This document shows, one piece after another, positions 11,313 to 23,255 of a DNA stretch of 64,000 nucleotides. Origin of the DNA: Heterohyrax brucei (Eukaryota > Chordata > Mammalia > Hyracoidea > Procaviidae); contig CM053148.1 in assembly GCA_028571685.1 (NCBI GenBank), positions 92,836,001 through 92,900,000 on the forward strand. Direction: 5' to 3'. Every line of letters starts with the position of its first letter. Within the stretch, counting starts at the first letter, position 1. The notes under the pieces were generated by a model that did no database searches, had not been told where the DNA came from, and worked only from the letters and a program-made list of their open reading frames with translations. A program made the translations under genes and the position numbers.

Positions 11313-11520
11313 CGGAGCTCTAGTGACAAGGTGGCTAAAGGGTTTGGCTGCTACCCAAAAGATCTGCAGTTCGCACCCACCAGCTGCTATGCGGGAGAGA
11401 GATGTAGCAAGCTGCTTCCGCAATGACTTACAGCATGGTAAACTTTATGGGACAGTACTACTCTGCTAGAGGTTCTCTGTGCATCGTGAGTCAGAATCGA
11501 CTAGTTGGCAGTGAATACAG
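11313..11520 (+). mobile_element. long AfroSINE variant
   Basis: Plus copy with head GGAGCTCTAGTGACAAGGTGG and an extra middle block (GCGGGAGAGAGATGTAGCA ... GCTTCCG). The tail GTGAGTCAGAATCGACTAG is shared with the short SINE and the LINE. Confidence 0.78.
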
Positions 11521-11623
11521 ACATATTCAGAATAAAACTCATGAACTGATATTCATTTGACCCAGACAGTAGAGAAAGTACATAAAAGAATTTGACAATA
11601 ATGGGGAGTAGGGGAAAGGAAAT

Positions 11624-11772
11624 AGAACCCAAACTCACTGCCATTGAGTTGACTCCCACTCATAGTGACCCTATAGAACAGAGTAGAGCTGCTCCATGGA
11701 GTTTCCAAGGAGCCCCTGAAAGATTCAAACTACCGACTTCTATGGTTAGCCCACATAGCTGTTACCATTTCC
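11624..11772 (-). mobile_element. AfroSINE
   Basis: Minus copy: tail ACCCAAACTCACTGCCATTG, body CCCTATAGAACAGAGTAGAG, degraded head ending in CCATTTCC. Confidence 0.85.
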
Positions 11773-11774
11773 AA

Positions 11775-12325
11775 AGAATAAGGAAGAAGTAGGCAAAGTA
11801 ATGGAAGCTCTACCTTCAAATGTTTCCTGTTTTAATAGCAAATATATTTTTTAAATGAGTAAAACATTTACGTATGTCTCCCTGGAAAAGTGATACAGTG
11901 GCAATCAGGTTTAGTACCTTAACCAACTCTAACTGTAAATATGCAGAAAATTTGAATTCTAGTATTTCTAAGTTCTAGTAAATGCAATGATGAGCCATCA
12001 AGACAAAATGCATGAATGGCAAAACAAACAAGCAAACAAAAAAAAATAAAACTGTGTAGACCAAAAAATAATGAGGGGGATATTTCTGAGAAGAAAGCTA
12101 AGCCAAAGGTGTTATTTATCTCAAGGTCATTTATTGACCTTTAATAGGAGTGAAGATGTTAAATGAGAGACCCATAATTATCACATTTAAAAGACTACAA
12201 GATCAAATGTTGACAAACTGGTACAGCAAGCACAGCCTTTGTATACAGCCAGTAAAGATTAAATTGCAAGCCTTAGGGGTCTGTACAGAAACAGAACTAG
12301 TAAAATTTCATACATACATACATAT
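11775..12325. other. no recognised feature
   Basis: AT-rich. Short (CATA)n at about 12309-12324 directly upstream of the next SINE. Confidence 0.5.
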
Positions 12326-12468
12326 AGCACAGCGGTGAAGAGCTGGTCAGCCAACCAAAAAGGTCTGCAATTTGAATCAACGAGCCACACCTTGGAAACT
12401 TATGGAGCAGTTCTACTCTGTCCTGTGGGTCACTATCAATCTGAATCAACTCAACAGCAATGGTTTAG
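12326..12468 (+). mobile_element. AfroSINE, 5' truncated
   Basis: Plus copy lacking the first bases of the head. Contains CAACCAAAAAGGTCTGCAA, then CTTGGAAACTTATGGAGCAG and the TCTGAATCAACTCAACAGC tail. Confidence 0.85.
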
Positions 12469-12477
12469 GGATAGATG

Positions 12478-12632
12478 AGAGCCCTGGTGGCCAAGAGGTT
12501 AAGCCCTCAGCAGCTAACCAAAAGAGTGGCAGTTTGACTTCACCAGTCATTCCTCAGAAACTCTATGAGGGCAGTTTTGTTTTGTCCTATAGTGTTGCAA
12601 TAAGTCAGAGTTCAGTTGACAGCAGTGGGTTT
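12478..12632 (+). mobile_element. AfroSINE
   Basis: Plus copy starting GAGAGCCCTGGTGGCCAAG. Tandem-like neighbour of the SINEs at 12326 and 12694, all in the same orientation. Confidence 0.88.
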
Positions 12633-12660
12633 CACATATGTATGTGTACAGTTTCCATAG

Positions 12661-12693
12661 AGAGAGAGAGAGACACACACACACAGATATATA
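12661..12693. repeat. (GA)n(CA)n(TA)n microsatellite
   Basis: GAGAGAGAGAGACACACACAC run followed by ATATAT, located between two SINEs. Confidence 0.85.
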
Positions 12694-12855
12694 TGGAAAG
12701 CCTGGTGACATAGTGGTTAAGCCCTGTGGTTGCTAACCAAAATGCCAGCAATTTGAATCTACCAGGTGCTCCTTTGAAACTCTATCAGGCAGCTCTACTC
12801 TGTCCTATAGGACAGTTGTACGTCAGAATCAACTCAATAGCGATTGACTTGGCTC
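12694..12855 (+). mobile_element. AfroSINE
   Basis: Plus copy: TGGAAAGCCTGGTGACATAG head, tail GTCAGAATCAACTCAATAGC. Confidence 0.9.
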
Positions 12856-12865
12856 ATTTTTTTCA

Positions 12866-12924
12866 TGTATATACATACGTATGTATGTATGCATGTGTGT
12901 GCATATATGTGTATGTACATATAC
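12866..12924. repeat. (TG/TA)-rich microsatellite
   Basis: Alternating purine-pyrimidine tract (TATACATACGTATGTATGTA and onward). Confidence 0.8.
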
Positions 12925-12926
12925 AA

Positions 12927-13048
12927 ACAAAAACCAAACCCACTGCCATCAAGACTGTTTCCATAAGGTTTCCAAGGAATACCTGGTGAGGTTGAACTGC
13001 CTACCTTGTAGCTAGCAGAGGAAGCACTTAATCACTATGCACCACACG
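12927..13048 (-). mobile_element. AfroSINE with internal deletion
   Basis: Minus copy. The tail AACCAAACCCACTGCCATCA joins directly to GGTTTCCAAGGAATACC, losing about 30-40 bp of the usual body. Confidence 0.82.
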
Positions 13049-13054
13049 TCTGTG

Positions 13055-13122
13055 TGTATACATACACACACAAAAAGCCCATATATGTATACATATACGC
13101 ACACATACATGTATATGTGTAT
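13055..13122. repeat. (CA/TA)-rich microsatellite
   Basis: ATACATACACACACA and TATGTATACATATACGCACA runs. Confidence 0.8.
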
Positions 13123-13599
13123 GATAAGTGACAGAGTAACTTCAAGGAACTGGCTTGTTCCTTTGTGGGGGGCTGTTAAGTTCAGTAAGTGTAAAGCAGG
13201 GGACAGACTAAAGCCTTTTTCAGGCCTGAGTCCGGAAATCCACAGGGCAGGTAGGCAGAAGAGCTAAGGGTGAGGGAGTTCTGGCAGAATGTCTATTAAT
13301 AGTCTGGAAGAGGAACTCACCCTAGGTAACTCCCTTTTTGCTCCTAAGGCCTTAAACTGACTGAGAACGGTCCACATTACGGAGAGTAATCTGCTTTACA
13401 TAACGGCAACCCATTTAATCACATGCAACTGCTTCATGACAGGAAGTAGATTAACGTTTGACTGAACAACTGTAGATTAATGTCTGACCAAGCAACTGTA
13501 TACCAGAGCCTAGCCAAGGCGACATACAAAATTAACCCTTACAACAGAAAACACCCTTTACCCATTTGACAATTCCTAGTGAAGTGGAGCCGTAATTTA
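13123..13599. other. no recognised feature
   Basis: Unique-looking sequence of moderate base composition. Nothing gene-like. Confidence 0.45.
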
Positions 13600-13760
13600 C
13601 ACTTGTGTAGTTGTTAAGTGCTATAGCTGCTAACCAAAGGGTTGACAGTTCAAATCCACCAGGCACTTCTTGGATGCCCTCTGGGGTCTATTCTACTCTG
13701 CCCCACAGAGTTGCTATGAGTCAAAATCAGCTGGATAGCAATGTTTTGTTTTGTTTTTTA
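13600..13760 (+). mobile_element. AfroSINE
   Basis: Plus copy missing the first bases of the head. TAACCAAAGGGTTGACAGTTC is intact and the tail ends in GTTTTGTTTTGTTTTTT. Confidence 0.88.
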
Positions 13761-13945
13761 ACTTATGCTTATGTATATCTTTGGATACGCACAAACTGTT
13801 CTTACATCATCGTTTGCATGAATAAGAAACTGGAAGCAGACTAGTATTGCTCACATGAATGACTTGACGTGTTAGTATATTGATACAGTAGAACAGTATT
13901 TATAACTGAAAATGAATGCAATACAGCAACAGGTTAATAGGGGAT

Positions 13946-14176
13946 TGTCATAGACTGAAGTGTGTCCTCCAAAAAATGCGTGTAGAAGGTTGACTAGGCC
14001 GGGATTCCCTGTATGCAGTGGCTGCCCTTCATTTTGTGATTTTCTGATGCTGTAAATCCTAATCTCCTCCTGTGGCTAATAAATAGGATGATTATGTTAA
14101 AACAGTATTAGGGTGGAACTGTTAAAGCCATCCGCTTGTGCTACCTCTGTTAGAGTAGTACCAGCTGACTGAAACA
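13946..14176 (+). mobile_element. MaLR-type LTR with internal deletion
   Basis: Starts TGTCATAGACTGAAGTGTGTCC, the MaLR 5' end, and finishes GTACCAGCTGACTGAAACA, matching the 3' ends of the longer copies at 30407 and 50001. The middle about 250 bp, present in those copies, is missing. Flanks GGGAT (13941-13945) and GTGAT (14177-14181) look like a 5-bp target duplication with one change. Confidence 0.82.
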
Positions 14177-14181
14177 GTGAT

Positions 14182-15600
14182 AATCACAGAAGACTATATA
14201 TACAGTATTATTAGACTTTAATGATAACAAGAAAAATAAGGATAATTGTAGTCTATGGTGAGATCAGAGATCATATTACCAGGGAAAGAGAATCAGACAG
14301 AGGAAAGGTGACTTCTAAACTTGAAGAATGTTCCATATGTAACCTTGGACGATGAGTCTCTGGGTGTTAATTTTATGTTTATTAGCTTTGAGTAGGTTTT
14401 ATGCAGTTGTGTATGTGAATGTGTGTGTATCTACAATATGGATATTGTCAAGTCAGTGCATTTGGCTTCCAAAGGAATTGGAGTTTTTAATGCTCAATTT
14501 TAGTAGCACTTATGAATTTCCATTTTCAAAAATATGTTTCAAAGTTAGATTACACTCTACATTCTGTTAACGAAGATGTAGCAAGAAGCTGAACCGTATA
14601 TTGGTATGTCTTTGTGTTTAATTGATCTCTCTATTAGTAGAACTTGGAATTGATAGCATTAGGGATGGATGAGCACAATTTTGCAATTGTAATACCTGCT
14701 CAAATATCCAGGACCCAGAGGCTGAAAATGAATTCCTACGTTTCAAGATTCAAGTTCTGTTATTAGAGCAAAAATGAATTCCTGATTGAAGAGAAAAGGT
14801 CGACTTCTGCTGAAGCTCCATGACCATCTGATGCATTCTACATAAAATGTTGGACCCACTGAGTTGCATATAATGACTGTAAACCCAAGACAGTTGCTTC
14901 TGAATTAAAAGCAGATGTGTGATTTAAGGGAAGGGTAATTACAATTTTTAATAAAATTATTCCTTAAATCTCTAAATACCCACTACATATCATATACTAA
15001 ATTTGTCATCCATAATCTGATGAAGGTCCAGCAGCTACCAATATGTTTGTTAAGACAGGTGACACTGAAAGGGGAAAAAATATGGCATTTCAGGTGACCA
15101 CTTGCTCCACCATTTCTAAGCTTCATGCTGTTAATCATCAGATAATAACATACCTGAAACACATCCTCCTACAGAAAGGTATTTTGCAATTTAACATTTG
15201 GCAATAATATTCAATTGCTACCATACTCATTGGTATACCAAAGGGGATTCCAAATGATAAACTGTTTTGAATAAACTGATAAAATTTCAGGATGTCATGC
15301 TAAGGAATGCATTCTGCAGAATTTTGGGAATACTGAGAAATTTCAACAACAACAAAAAAATCAATTTCTTCCTCATTGGCCTGGAAAGACCATGTAATTC
15401 TACTGGGTTATGTCGATTTTTTTCTGACATGCTCACCTTTGCATTATAATATTCTCACTATACACATTTTTCATATAGCATCAAAAAATAATGTTAACAA
15501 TAACTTTCTTGTACACAAACGTGGCTTTATGTTGGATCTTTAGAAATGCCACTTAAATAGTCCTGCGTATTGCTTACTGGGAGAAATCTCTTGTGGCTAT
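14182..15600. other. no recognised gene or repeat
   Basis: AT-rich single-copy-looking sequence. Short open frames at 14352-14570 and 15267-15449 have no recognisable motif. Confidence 0.5.
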
Positions 15601-15617
15601 AACCTGAGAGAGTAAAA

Positions 15618-15655
15618 TACACACACATATATATATATATATATGTCTATATATA
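15618..15655. repeat. (CA)n(TA)n microsatellite
   Basis: ACACACACATATATATATAT followed by a GTCTATATATA run. Confidence 0.88.
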
Positions 15656-15820
15656 ACCCAGCAGCAAAAACAAAATTGGTTAAAAAAAAAAAAAGAAGAA
15701 GAAGGAGGAAAATTAAGCAACAAAATCAAACTAAAAATTCAGTTTTGAAAACATTAAGATAGAAGACTGATCTAGGACAACTGTTTAAGAAAGAAAATTT
15801 TCACAAGTCAAGATTGTGAA

Positions 15821-15971
15821 AAAACAAAACCAAGCCATTGCTGTCAAGCCAGATCTGACTCATAGTAACCCTAGAGGTCAGAGTAGAAGAGCTCTATAGA
15901 TTTTCCAAGGAGCCCCTGCTGGATTTGAACTGACAACCTTTTGGTTAGCAGATGTAGAATTTAAACCAGCA
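15821..15971 (-). mobile_element. AfroSINE
   Basis: Minus copy. Tail AAAACAAAACCAAGCCATTG, body TTTTCCAAGGAGCCCCTGC, degraded head. Confidence 0.88.
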
Positions 15972-15974
15972 GCG

Positions 15975-16828
15975 TTAGGAAGCTTAAATCTTATTCACTG
16001 CTGGGCCCGTGACTCAGGGGCAGTCCAGTTGACTGCAACACATAGCATCAGGACAGATACCAAGAGTATTAATGTATAACTAAATGAACCCCTTATTCAA
16101 AAATTAGTGACTTCCTATGTGCCATGGATCGTATCCACTTCCTGGCGTACTGAGAACAAAACTCAACCTTTGCTCTAAAAAGGTTTGTGAACAAGTCAGA
16201 AAAATTGTCTGTGATATGTGTACTTTATGGTTTCATACACATACAAGGGCTGTCCTACTGGTTTCTTTCCAGAAGGGAGAGGAGATAGTGGAAAGGAGGG
16301 GACAGGTGTTCATCAAGTGGATACCGAAGGAGTATGCTGTCACAGGGTGAGGAGACCGGATAGAGTTGTAGAGAGGCAGACACGCAAAATTGACTAGGAT
16401 TGCTTACTTTCACTTAATCAAAATTTAAAAAATAATAATTGATGTCATTACAGCAGAAGAATTGCTGTAATAGAAAAATGTGTAGAGCGAGTTAAAAATA
16501 CAAATACAATTCTAACTTGTTCTCATTACAGACAAAAAAAATGTCCTAAAGTACAAGCATCATGGTGTCTGTAGAATAAGCTCCTGAAAATGTTTACCAC
16601 CACTGCCAACAGTATGTTCAAAGACAAGAAGTGGACAAAGTGACTACAAACAGAGAGGTGAGAACATTCATGAACATGGCAGATGATAAGCTGGGAAAGA
16701 TAGAGAAGACTACAGTGTGAAGTTTCTTGGATTAAACAAGACAGGCTTTCAAAAGTTTATTTTGAAAGCACTAAGTAAAAGGATCATATAATTATGTTAA
16801 AAGACCATTCTATCTGCAATTTAGATAA
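15975..16828. other. no recognised gene or repeat
   Basis: No feature supported. The 77-codon open frame at 16117-16350 shows no motif. Confidence 0.5.
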
Positions 16829-16890
16829 AAAACTAAACCAAATCTATTGCCATTGAGTTGATTCCAAATCGTAGACAGTGGGATGGAATT
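16829..16890 (-). mobile_element. AfroSINE tail fragment
   Basis: AACTAAACCAAATCTATTGC then GAGTTGATTCCAAATCGTAG. Only the 3' part of the element (plus-strand left side) is recognisable. Confidence 0.65.
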
Positions 16891-17364
16891 ATAAGAATCT
16901 GAAAGATGGAGAAAATATTTGCATGTGTCCCCAATAAAAAAACAAAATAGAGCTGAAAAACCTTGGGCATAATTACACATTTATAAAAACAAAATATGAA
17001 GGCAAAATCAATAATTCCTGATGATAAGTTAGGTATATGGAGGAGTGAGAAGATAAAGTGAGGGATGATATCCTTGTTTGAATAGAAATTTAAGCATGTC
17101 CCTTCTCCCTTGGCCATCCTGTCCTTCCTCATATATGTAAGAATTTGCTCATAAAAATACACAATTTGATGGGCAAAGAGAATTGGGACCAAGAAGTCTT
17201 TAAATATCAAAATTTCAGTAACATGGACATGGAATATTCCAAGAGTTACAGAGAAACACGCCTAAGATCTTTAGCATGTTACTGGCCTGAACACACAGAC
17301 TAATCCGTTGTCAATAAACTGGAGTCCAATATTCCAGGGGTGCATTCCTGATGACAGACATTAA

Positions 17365-17600
17365 AATTGCTTATATGTATTGTGTCCTTACTATGTGTCT
17401 CCCATTTTTCTACACTATTTACAGCCATTTACACAGTTAGTCCTTTAAACTTGCTACTAGATAAGAACTGTATTATCTACAGTTGACACTTGAGTCACCT
17501 GAAGCATAAAGAAGAAAAAAAAAAAAAAACTTACCCAAAAGCATAGGACTGTGACATGACAAAACTGGGATTCAAACCTAGCCTTGGAAATATCTGTCCT
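17365..17600 (+). mobile_element. MIR-like ancient SINE
   Basis: CTTGCTACTAGATAAGAACTG resembles the MIR core, and GGATTCAAACCTAGCCTTGG the MIR 'gattcaaacccagg' end. An A15-type run at 17515-17530 interrupts it. Confidence 0.5.
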
Positions 17601-17623
17601 CTTACTGTACTATATATCCTATA

Positions 17624-18150
17624 TGTTGTTGCTAGGTGCCATAGAGTTGGTTCAGACTCACAGTGACCCTATGTATAGCAGAATAAAACCCTGCTCAGCC
17701 CTTCACTGGTCTCACAGTCATTGTTATGCTTGAGCTCATTGTTGTAGACACTGTGTCAATCCATCTGCTTGAGCGTATTCCTCTTTTTCACCGACCCTGT
17801 ACTTGACTAAGCGAGACAGCCTTCTCCAAGGACTAGGCCTTCCTGATCTATGAGAGGAAGTCTTACCGTCTTCACTCTTAAGAAGCATCTTGGTTCTTCT
17901 GCTCCCAGGGTAGATTTATTGGTTCTGGCAGTCAACAGTCAGTTTGATATTTTTGGCTAACACCACAATTCAGAGGCACCAATTCTCTGACCTCGCATGT
18001 TTATTGCCTATCTTTCACATGCCTATAAGATTGAAAATGCTGTAGTTTGGGTCAGGTGCACCATAGTTTTCAAGGTGACACCTTTGCTTTTTAATACTTG
18101 GTTGTTTACAGTAGATTTACCCAAGGTACCATGTTCTTTGATTTCCTCAT
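17624..18150 (-). mobile_element. RTE LINE 3' fragment (antisense)
   Basis: Begins on the plus strand at the 3' tail (TGTTGTTGCTAGGTGCCATA) and runs inward through AAAATGCTGTAGTTTGGGTC, equivalent to 'gaaaatacctttgcttgggtcaggcgcac' in the copy at 55085. Ends near GATTTCCTCATTAATT. Diverged, no coding capacity. Confidence 0.78.
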
Positions 18151-18161
18151 TAATTATATAT

Positions 18162-18319
18162 GTGGAAACTCTGGTTGCCTAGTGGTTGAGTGCTACCAAA
18201 AGATCGGCAATTTGAATCCACCGGGGCCCACTTGGAAATTCTAGGTAACAGTTCTACTGTATTCTATATGGTCGCTAGGAGGAGGAATTAACTTCATGGC
18301 AGTGGGCTTGGTTTTGGTA
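18162..18319 (+). mobile_element. AfroSINE
   Basis: Plus copy abutting the RTE fragment's inner end. Head GTGGAAACTCTGGTTGCCTA, tail ATGGCAGTGGGCTTGG. Confidence 0.88.
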
Positions 18320-20576
18320 TGCCATACAGTTCCTTAAGTTAGAGTTGCTCTGTTTTTGTGTAAAAGAGCATTTTAATCAGCAGAAATTATAAATTCTTGA
18401 CTGTAACGATAGTAGGAAACTTTTTGACTCCTAAAGTAACATTAGCTTTGTATTTCTTTTTATGTCTGGTTGGTTAATAAAATTGTTGTTCTGTAAATAA
18501 ACATCATCTAAATATTATCAGATCCTTGAGGCTGAGATCCTGCTTACGCTGCCATGTGGCAAGAAACTGTGGCTATGTTCAAACGCACTTGCACAAATTG
18601 CAACAGTCAATAATTGCTAGATGTTGCAAACATAAGTGACACCTTCACTATATGGAAACTCATCTTCCAGTAGGTGACAAAGCAGTTCAGCAATGGTTGT
18701 ATTTTTATAGAATCAAATTTCAGTAGCAATTGTCCACCCTAGAGAGACTCAACTCCATTTTCTTGTTTCTTTTACAGGGGTCTTCGTAAATCGCACGTAC
18801 TTAAAGCCAAACTGAAACGAATTCCTACAGAATTGATTTATCAATCTTAAAAATGTCTGTACACTTATTTCAATTATATTCCTGTGCCCCGTAGTGAAAA
18901 TAATGCTGTAAATATGGAGAAAAGTGCCATGTTGGGAAATTTGAAACTGGCCTGGTGAGTCTTTAGACATTGTCTTTTTTCACTGTTGCATTTTTCCAGA
19001 TATTCCTCAAAAAGTTTTGTGAGCCTTACATGTGAATTTCCAGTCTTAAGAAATAAATTATCATTTAGTTTTCAGTCATACCTGCAGAGACAGAAAATGT
19101 TAATAACTCAGGAGGAACTGCTCTCAGATCGGTGCTCACAAATGATTTTCCATTGCCTCTGCGTAAAAACGATGCGGACCGCTTAAGCGATTGTAATTCC
19201 ATTACTGAAAAGAGATGAGTTTTAGTCTACTTCAGAGAGGAAGGAAAATACTGGTGCGATACATAAGATAGAAATACAGTGAGTGTGAGAGACAGCAACT
19301 GCCGGAAAGCTTCCTGCAGAGATATTGGTGATGTCAATGTATCCAGAACTCTTGAAGTCTCTTCCTTGGCAATTCAGCGTCTAAGATGGCTGATTCTGAA
19401 ATTTTTATCTGATCCTGAGGATTATTTCATTGCTCTTGAAGAAAAATAGGGCTTCAAGAATTATTACATTCCTAAATAGATCTGAGGAATTTCAGGTTGA
19501 AATGATCAAAGCAACAGTTAATTTCATTTATCAGGTTCTGTATGTTACTGGATCAATAAACACAACTCTGAACTGTGTTTTGCTCATGAGCTCTAGCCAG
19601 TTGTTTGAGTTCTTTGACATTACGCTTTTATACAGACTTTCTTAATAAATACCAAATGATTTTTAATAGACAATTTTGACTTCTTTGAAGACTGCAGAGC
19701 ATGATAGCCACCAGCTATACAAATTATTAATTTTTTTCTTTCAATAACTACATATTTTTGTCGTATCACATGCGACAAATAGAACATTGAAAATACTTTA
19801 CGTACACTTTGTTAATTAATTTATTTTTTTGGATGCAAAGATATATCCGAGATCTTAAATATATTTTATTTGTGTTTCACTGCATTGAGAAGCATTCCTC
19901 GAAGATTCTCCTCTTTCTCCAATTACACATTCAGATGCACATGTTTTTGCCCTTAATGTTGTGCTCCATCAAAGGATGATGTCACTTTGGAACTAAAGTG
20001 AGAAACTAGTGGGACCCCGATCATTGTTCGAAGATGGCTCTAGTCACTGCTGGTAAAACTACACCCCTGATATATTTCAATTAAAACAATCTCACCAATA
20101 TCAAATCAATAGAATTATTTACATATCCTTGTGAGTAGTTTCTCATCACAAAATAGAGTAATGTATTCCACTTTTGTTAAGCTAATTAATCAGTCACTCA
20201 GGAGGCGTTTAAGAAATACTTCCTATTTATTGTGGGAGAGTATGCCTGTGAATTAGATAAATAAATAAATAAATACGAAAGTCTTTCCTTAATTGTGATT
20301 AAGTAATGTATACTTTTTTTAAGTCTATGGCCATAAGCATTCTAGTAAAAAGTAGACTATGATATGTGGGGCTTAAGATATTCTAAAACTTCTGTGAAAA
20401 TCTCCAAAAGGGAAAATCATTTGTAAGGTCTTTCAGAAGATAAGAAGTAATACTGAATCTGCCCTTGAAGGTTCATAGAAAAGTATTCCAGGCCAAGTTA
20501 ATAACTGAAAACAGAGGCTCATATACCTGTAAAGGAAAAGCAGAGGGATGCTGTAAACTCTGCTTGTATATCACAT
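18320..20576. other. repeat-poor stretch without recognised gene
   Basis: About 2.2 kb without an AfroSINE, unusual for this window. One short (ATAA)n run at about 20257-20276. Small open frames at 18749-18970 and 18986-19186 look accidental. Confidence 0.5.
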
Positions 20577-21446
20577 TTGTTATCAGGTGCCCTAGAGTTG
20601 GTCCTGACTCCTAGAAACCCGATGTGCAACAGAAGAACACACTATCTGGTCCTGTGCCGTCCTTAAACCTTTGCTATATTTGAGCCCGTTGTTGCAAGCA
20701 CTGTGACCGTCTCTCTCTGACATTCTGCTGCTTTTTTTGCTAACCCTGTACTCAATGACAGTGAGTTTGATACTCTACGAAGCATGATGTCCTTCTCCAG
20801 GGACCAGTCCATCCTGATAGCATGTCTGAAGTGCCTAAGATAAGTCTTTCCATCCTTGCGTCTAAGGAACATTGTGCCTATACTCATATGTCACTTAATT
20901 TCTTGACTTCTGTTTCCACGGATGATGTTTATGGAGGAAAGAAAAATAAATCCTTGACAACTTAAACCTTTCTCCACTTATCATTATGTTACTTATTGGC
21001 CCACTTATGAGGATTTTTGTTTTCTGTATGTTGAGGTGTGATCTATACAGAAGGCTGTGATCCCTGATCTTCATCAGTAAGTGTTGAAAGCTTTCTTCAC
21101 TTTCAGCAAATAAGTTTATATCATCTGCACAACCCTGTAAAGCAGGTTGTTAATGAGCCTTCCTAGAATCCTGATACCACATTCTTCTTCATACAGCCCA
21201 GCTTCCCAGCTGAAAGTGCTAAGCATATAGATTGAATAATTTTAGTGAAAGATTCAACTCTGGTGCACAGCAATCCTGATTTTAAACTGTGCAGTATCGG
21301 CTTGTTGTTTTTGAATGACTGCCTCTGAGTCTATGCACGGGTTCCTCAAGAGCACAACTAGTCAAACCTCGCCAAGTGCCGTCGAGTCGAATCCCATTCT
21401 CCGCAATGTTGTCCATAACTTGTCCTGATCCATACAGTCAAGTACT
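20577..21446 (-). mobile_element. RTE LINE 3' half (antisense)
   Basis: The plus strand starts at the tail (TATCAGGTGCCCTAGAGTTGG) and reaches the reverse transcriptase region near CCATACAGTCAAG. Read on the minus strand the catalytic box region (about 21130) gives CADD, retaining both Asp. Numerous stops. A short motif-bearing insert lies at 21362-21392. Confidence 0.8.
21362..21392 (-). mobile_element. micro-insert with RTE/SINE tail motif
   Basis: Carries GCCAAGTGCCGTCGAGTCGA where the homologous copy at about 55640 reads GTGTTCTGGATTTCC. No clear flanking duplication. Confidence 0.45.
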
Positions 21447-21449
21447 AGT

Positions 21450-22855
21450 ATACTATTTAAAACCTAACTATAATAACAACAGTCTCATTAGAATAGAAGA
21501 AAAAGATATGAGAGGCATAATGGATGCAAATACAGACAAAAGTGTATAATATGTTTGATGAAGAGGAAAAATTCAAGTATCACTCAAATATTGTTTATCA
21601 ATTCTATATACAGTCATGTCACATTTTCACAAATATCCATCTTTTATATACATGACTATACATGTATAGAGAGACACATAATAGCATGATAGATCTAAGA
21701 ATAATGCTGTCTACAAAATTGAGTATTAGCTATATTTTCTTCATTATTTATGTTAATGATAATTTTAAAAAATTATGAGATTTAGTTTGTACCCATAAAT
21801 AGCACTTCTAGAGAAAAGAAAAACTCTTCTTCTTTAGTTAGTCATGTCCAGTGCATCCAACACAAAAATCTTCAGTGAGTAGACAACATGGAAATGTTTG
21901 ACCTTCCCCAAGTCAGCAACAGTATTTGGATCAGGGAATTGACATCACCTGATTAATAGGGTCAAGGCTGCTATGTATTAGCAAACTTAACACATGTATT
22001 CAAGCACAGAATGTCAATGAATTAGGGGGAAAAAATCATTGAACCAGCTGTCCTCTTTTACAAATGAGAACTTATTAGTATATATATATATGTATATATT
22101 TTATTTTTATTTTTTTAATTACTACTCTTAGGTGACCCTGTTTAGAAAGATTAACAACCTAAACTCTGACCTTCCAATATGGACTCATTAGAGAATGATC
22201 GCAAGTGCCTAAAGCCCATACAACTTCCAGATGTATAAAATATGTTTTCACCTTGTGTTAACAGGGGTGGAGGGCAATAACTTGTATGTGACCCTGAGTT
22301 AATGATTTGATATTATCTGTGCTATGCTTTATGAAAATCCATTAGGGGCCAGCTAGAATGCCTTATCAACCTCTGAGCAAAGAAGAGAAGGCTCTTGGGG
22401 AAGAACATCTCAACCTACTGTCAAAAGGCAATTTGAGGTTAATTGGCCTATCTTGCATCAGAGATACTGACTCTCTAGTCTCCAGGGTGGAAATTGAAAC
22501 TTAATGGAAAAGGTATATTTAGTCCAGGAAGAAGTATAATAACTTTCCTTGGTGAGTCTGTGCTTTCAGGAGCAATGATCTGTTAAATAATGAATAATCC
22601 TTCAAAGAGAAACTTTCTGATAAAGAACTTAGTAATGACATTTAGATCATAGACAGAACCATAGAAATGCCTAGCCATGCTGACATTTCTACTGTTCAGA
22701 GAAGCTGCCGAGACAGGTGGTCTTCAGGGTGAAGAGATTCGCTGGACTGAATCACAGGAACCACAGAAGACACTCAGTAAGTTTGAGGGGAGGAACAAAT
22801 GTCCACAGGGGGCTCTCGGGAAACGTGCATGTGGAATCCTGGGGACAGAAGGGTT
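21450..22855. other. no recognised gene or repeat
   Basis: AT-rich, with a (TA)n run at about 22079-22100. Nothing supported. Confidence 0.5.
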
Positions 22856-22859
22856 CATC

Positions 22860-23025
22860 TCAACTGCTAACTGAAAGGGTGGTGGTTCAGAAACACCCAG
22901 TGGCTGCCCCGGAGAAAGTCTTCACATTATGTGTCAATGAAGATTACAGTTAATAAAACCCTATGAGGTGCTTCTGCTGTGTCACATGAGATTGCTATGA
23001 GTTGAAAATCTTCACCAGGTAGCAA
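22860..23025 (+). mobile_element. long AfroSINE variant, 5' truncated
   Basis: Begins at CTGCTAACTGAAAGGGTGG, then AATAAAACCCTATGAGGTGC and ATTGCTATGAGTTGAAAATC. Overlapping small open frames at 22677-22953 are accidental. Confidence 0.72.
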
Positions 23026-23206
23026 ATGAGAACATATATATAGATATGTATATGAGTCCTGGTGATGCAATGGTTAAGTCATCAGCTGCTAAATGAAAAA
23101 TCTGGATAGCAAATCACAACATATATATAGAGAGAGAGAGAGACACACACGTATATATAGATATATATATAGTCTATATATATATAGACACACACATATA
23201 TATATG

Positions 23207-23254
<48 letters not shown>
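23017..23254. repeat. compound (TA)n/(GA)n/(CA)n array with SINE scrap
   Basis: Two AACATATATATAGA blocks flank a partial SINE head (GAGTCCTGGTGATGCAATGG at about 23055). Next come (GA)n, (CA)n and a palindromic TATATATATAGACACAC section, then (CA)n of about 20 units at 23212-23248. Confidence 0.8.

Positions 23255-23255
<1 letters not shown>

Noticed and set aside
16833-17210. 125-codon minus-strand frame with membrane-like segments
   Set aside because: Starts in an AfroSINE tail and runs through AT-rich DNA. Phe/Ile/Leu richness follows from base composition.
17624-21446. Two antisense RTE fragments as one broken element
   Set aside because: Both begin with their own 3' tail (17624 and 20577) and cover overlapping parts, so they are separate insertions.
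23212-23250. Possible CRISPR-like or regularly spaced repeat array
   Set aside because: Simple (CA)n without spacers, in a mammalian context.
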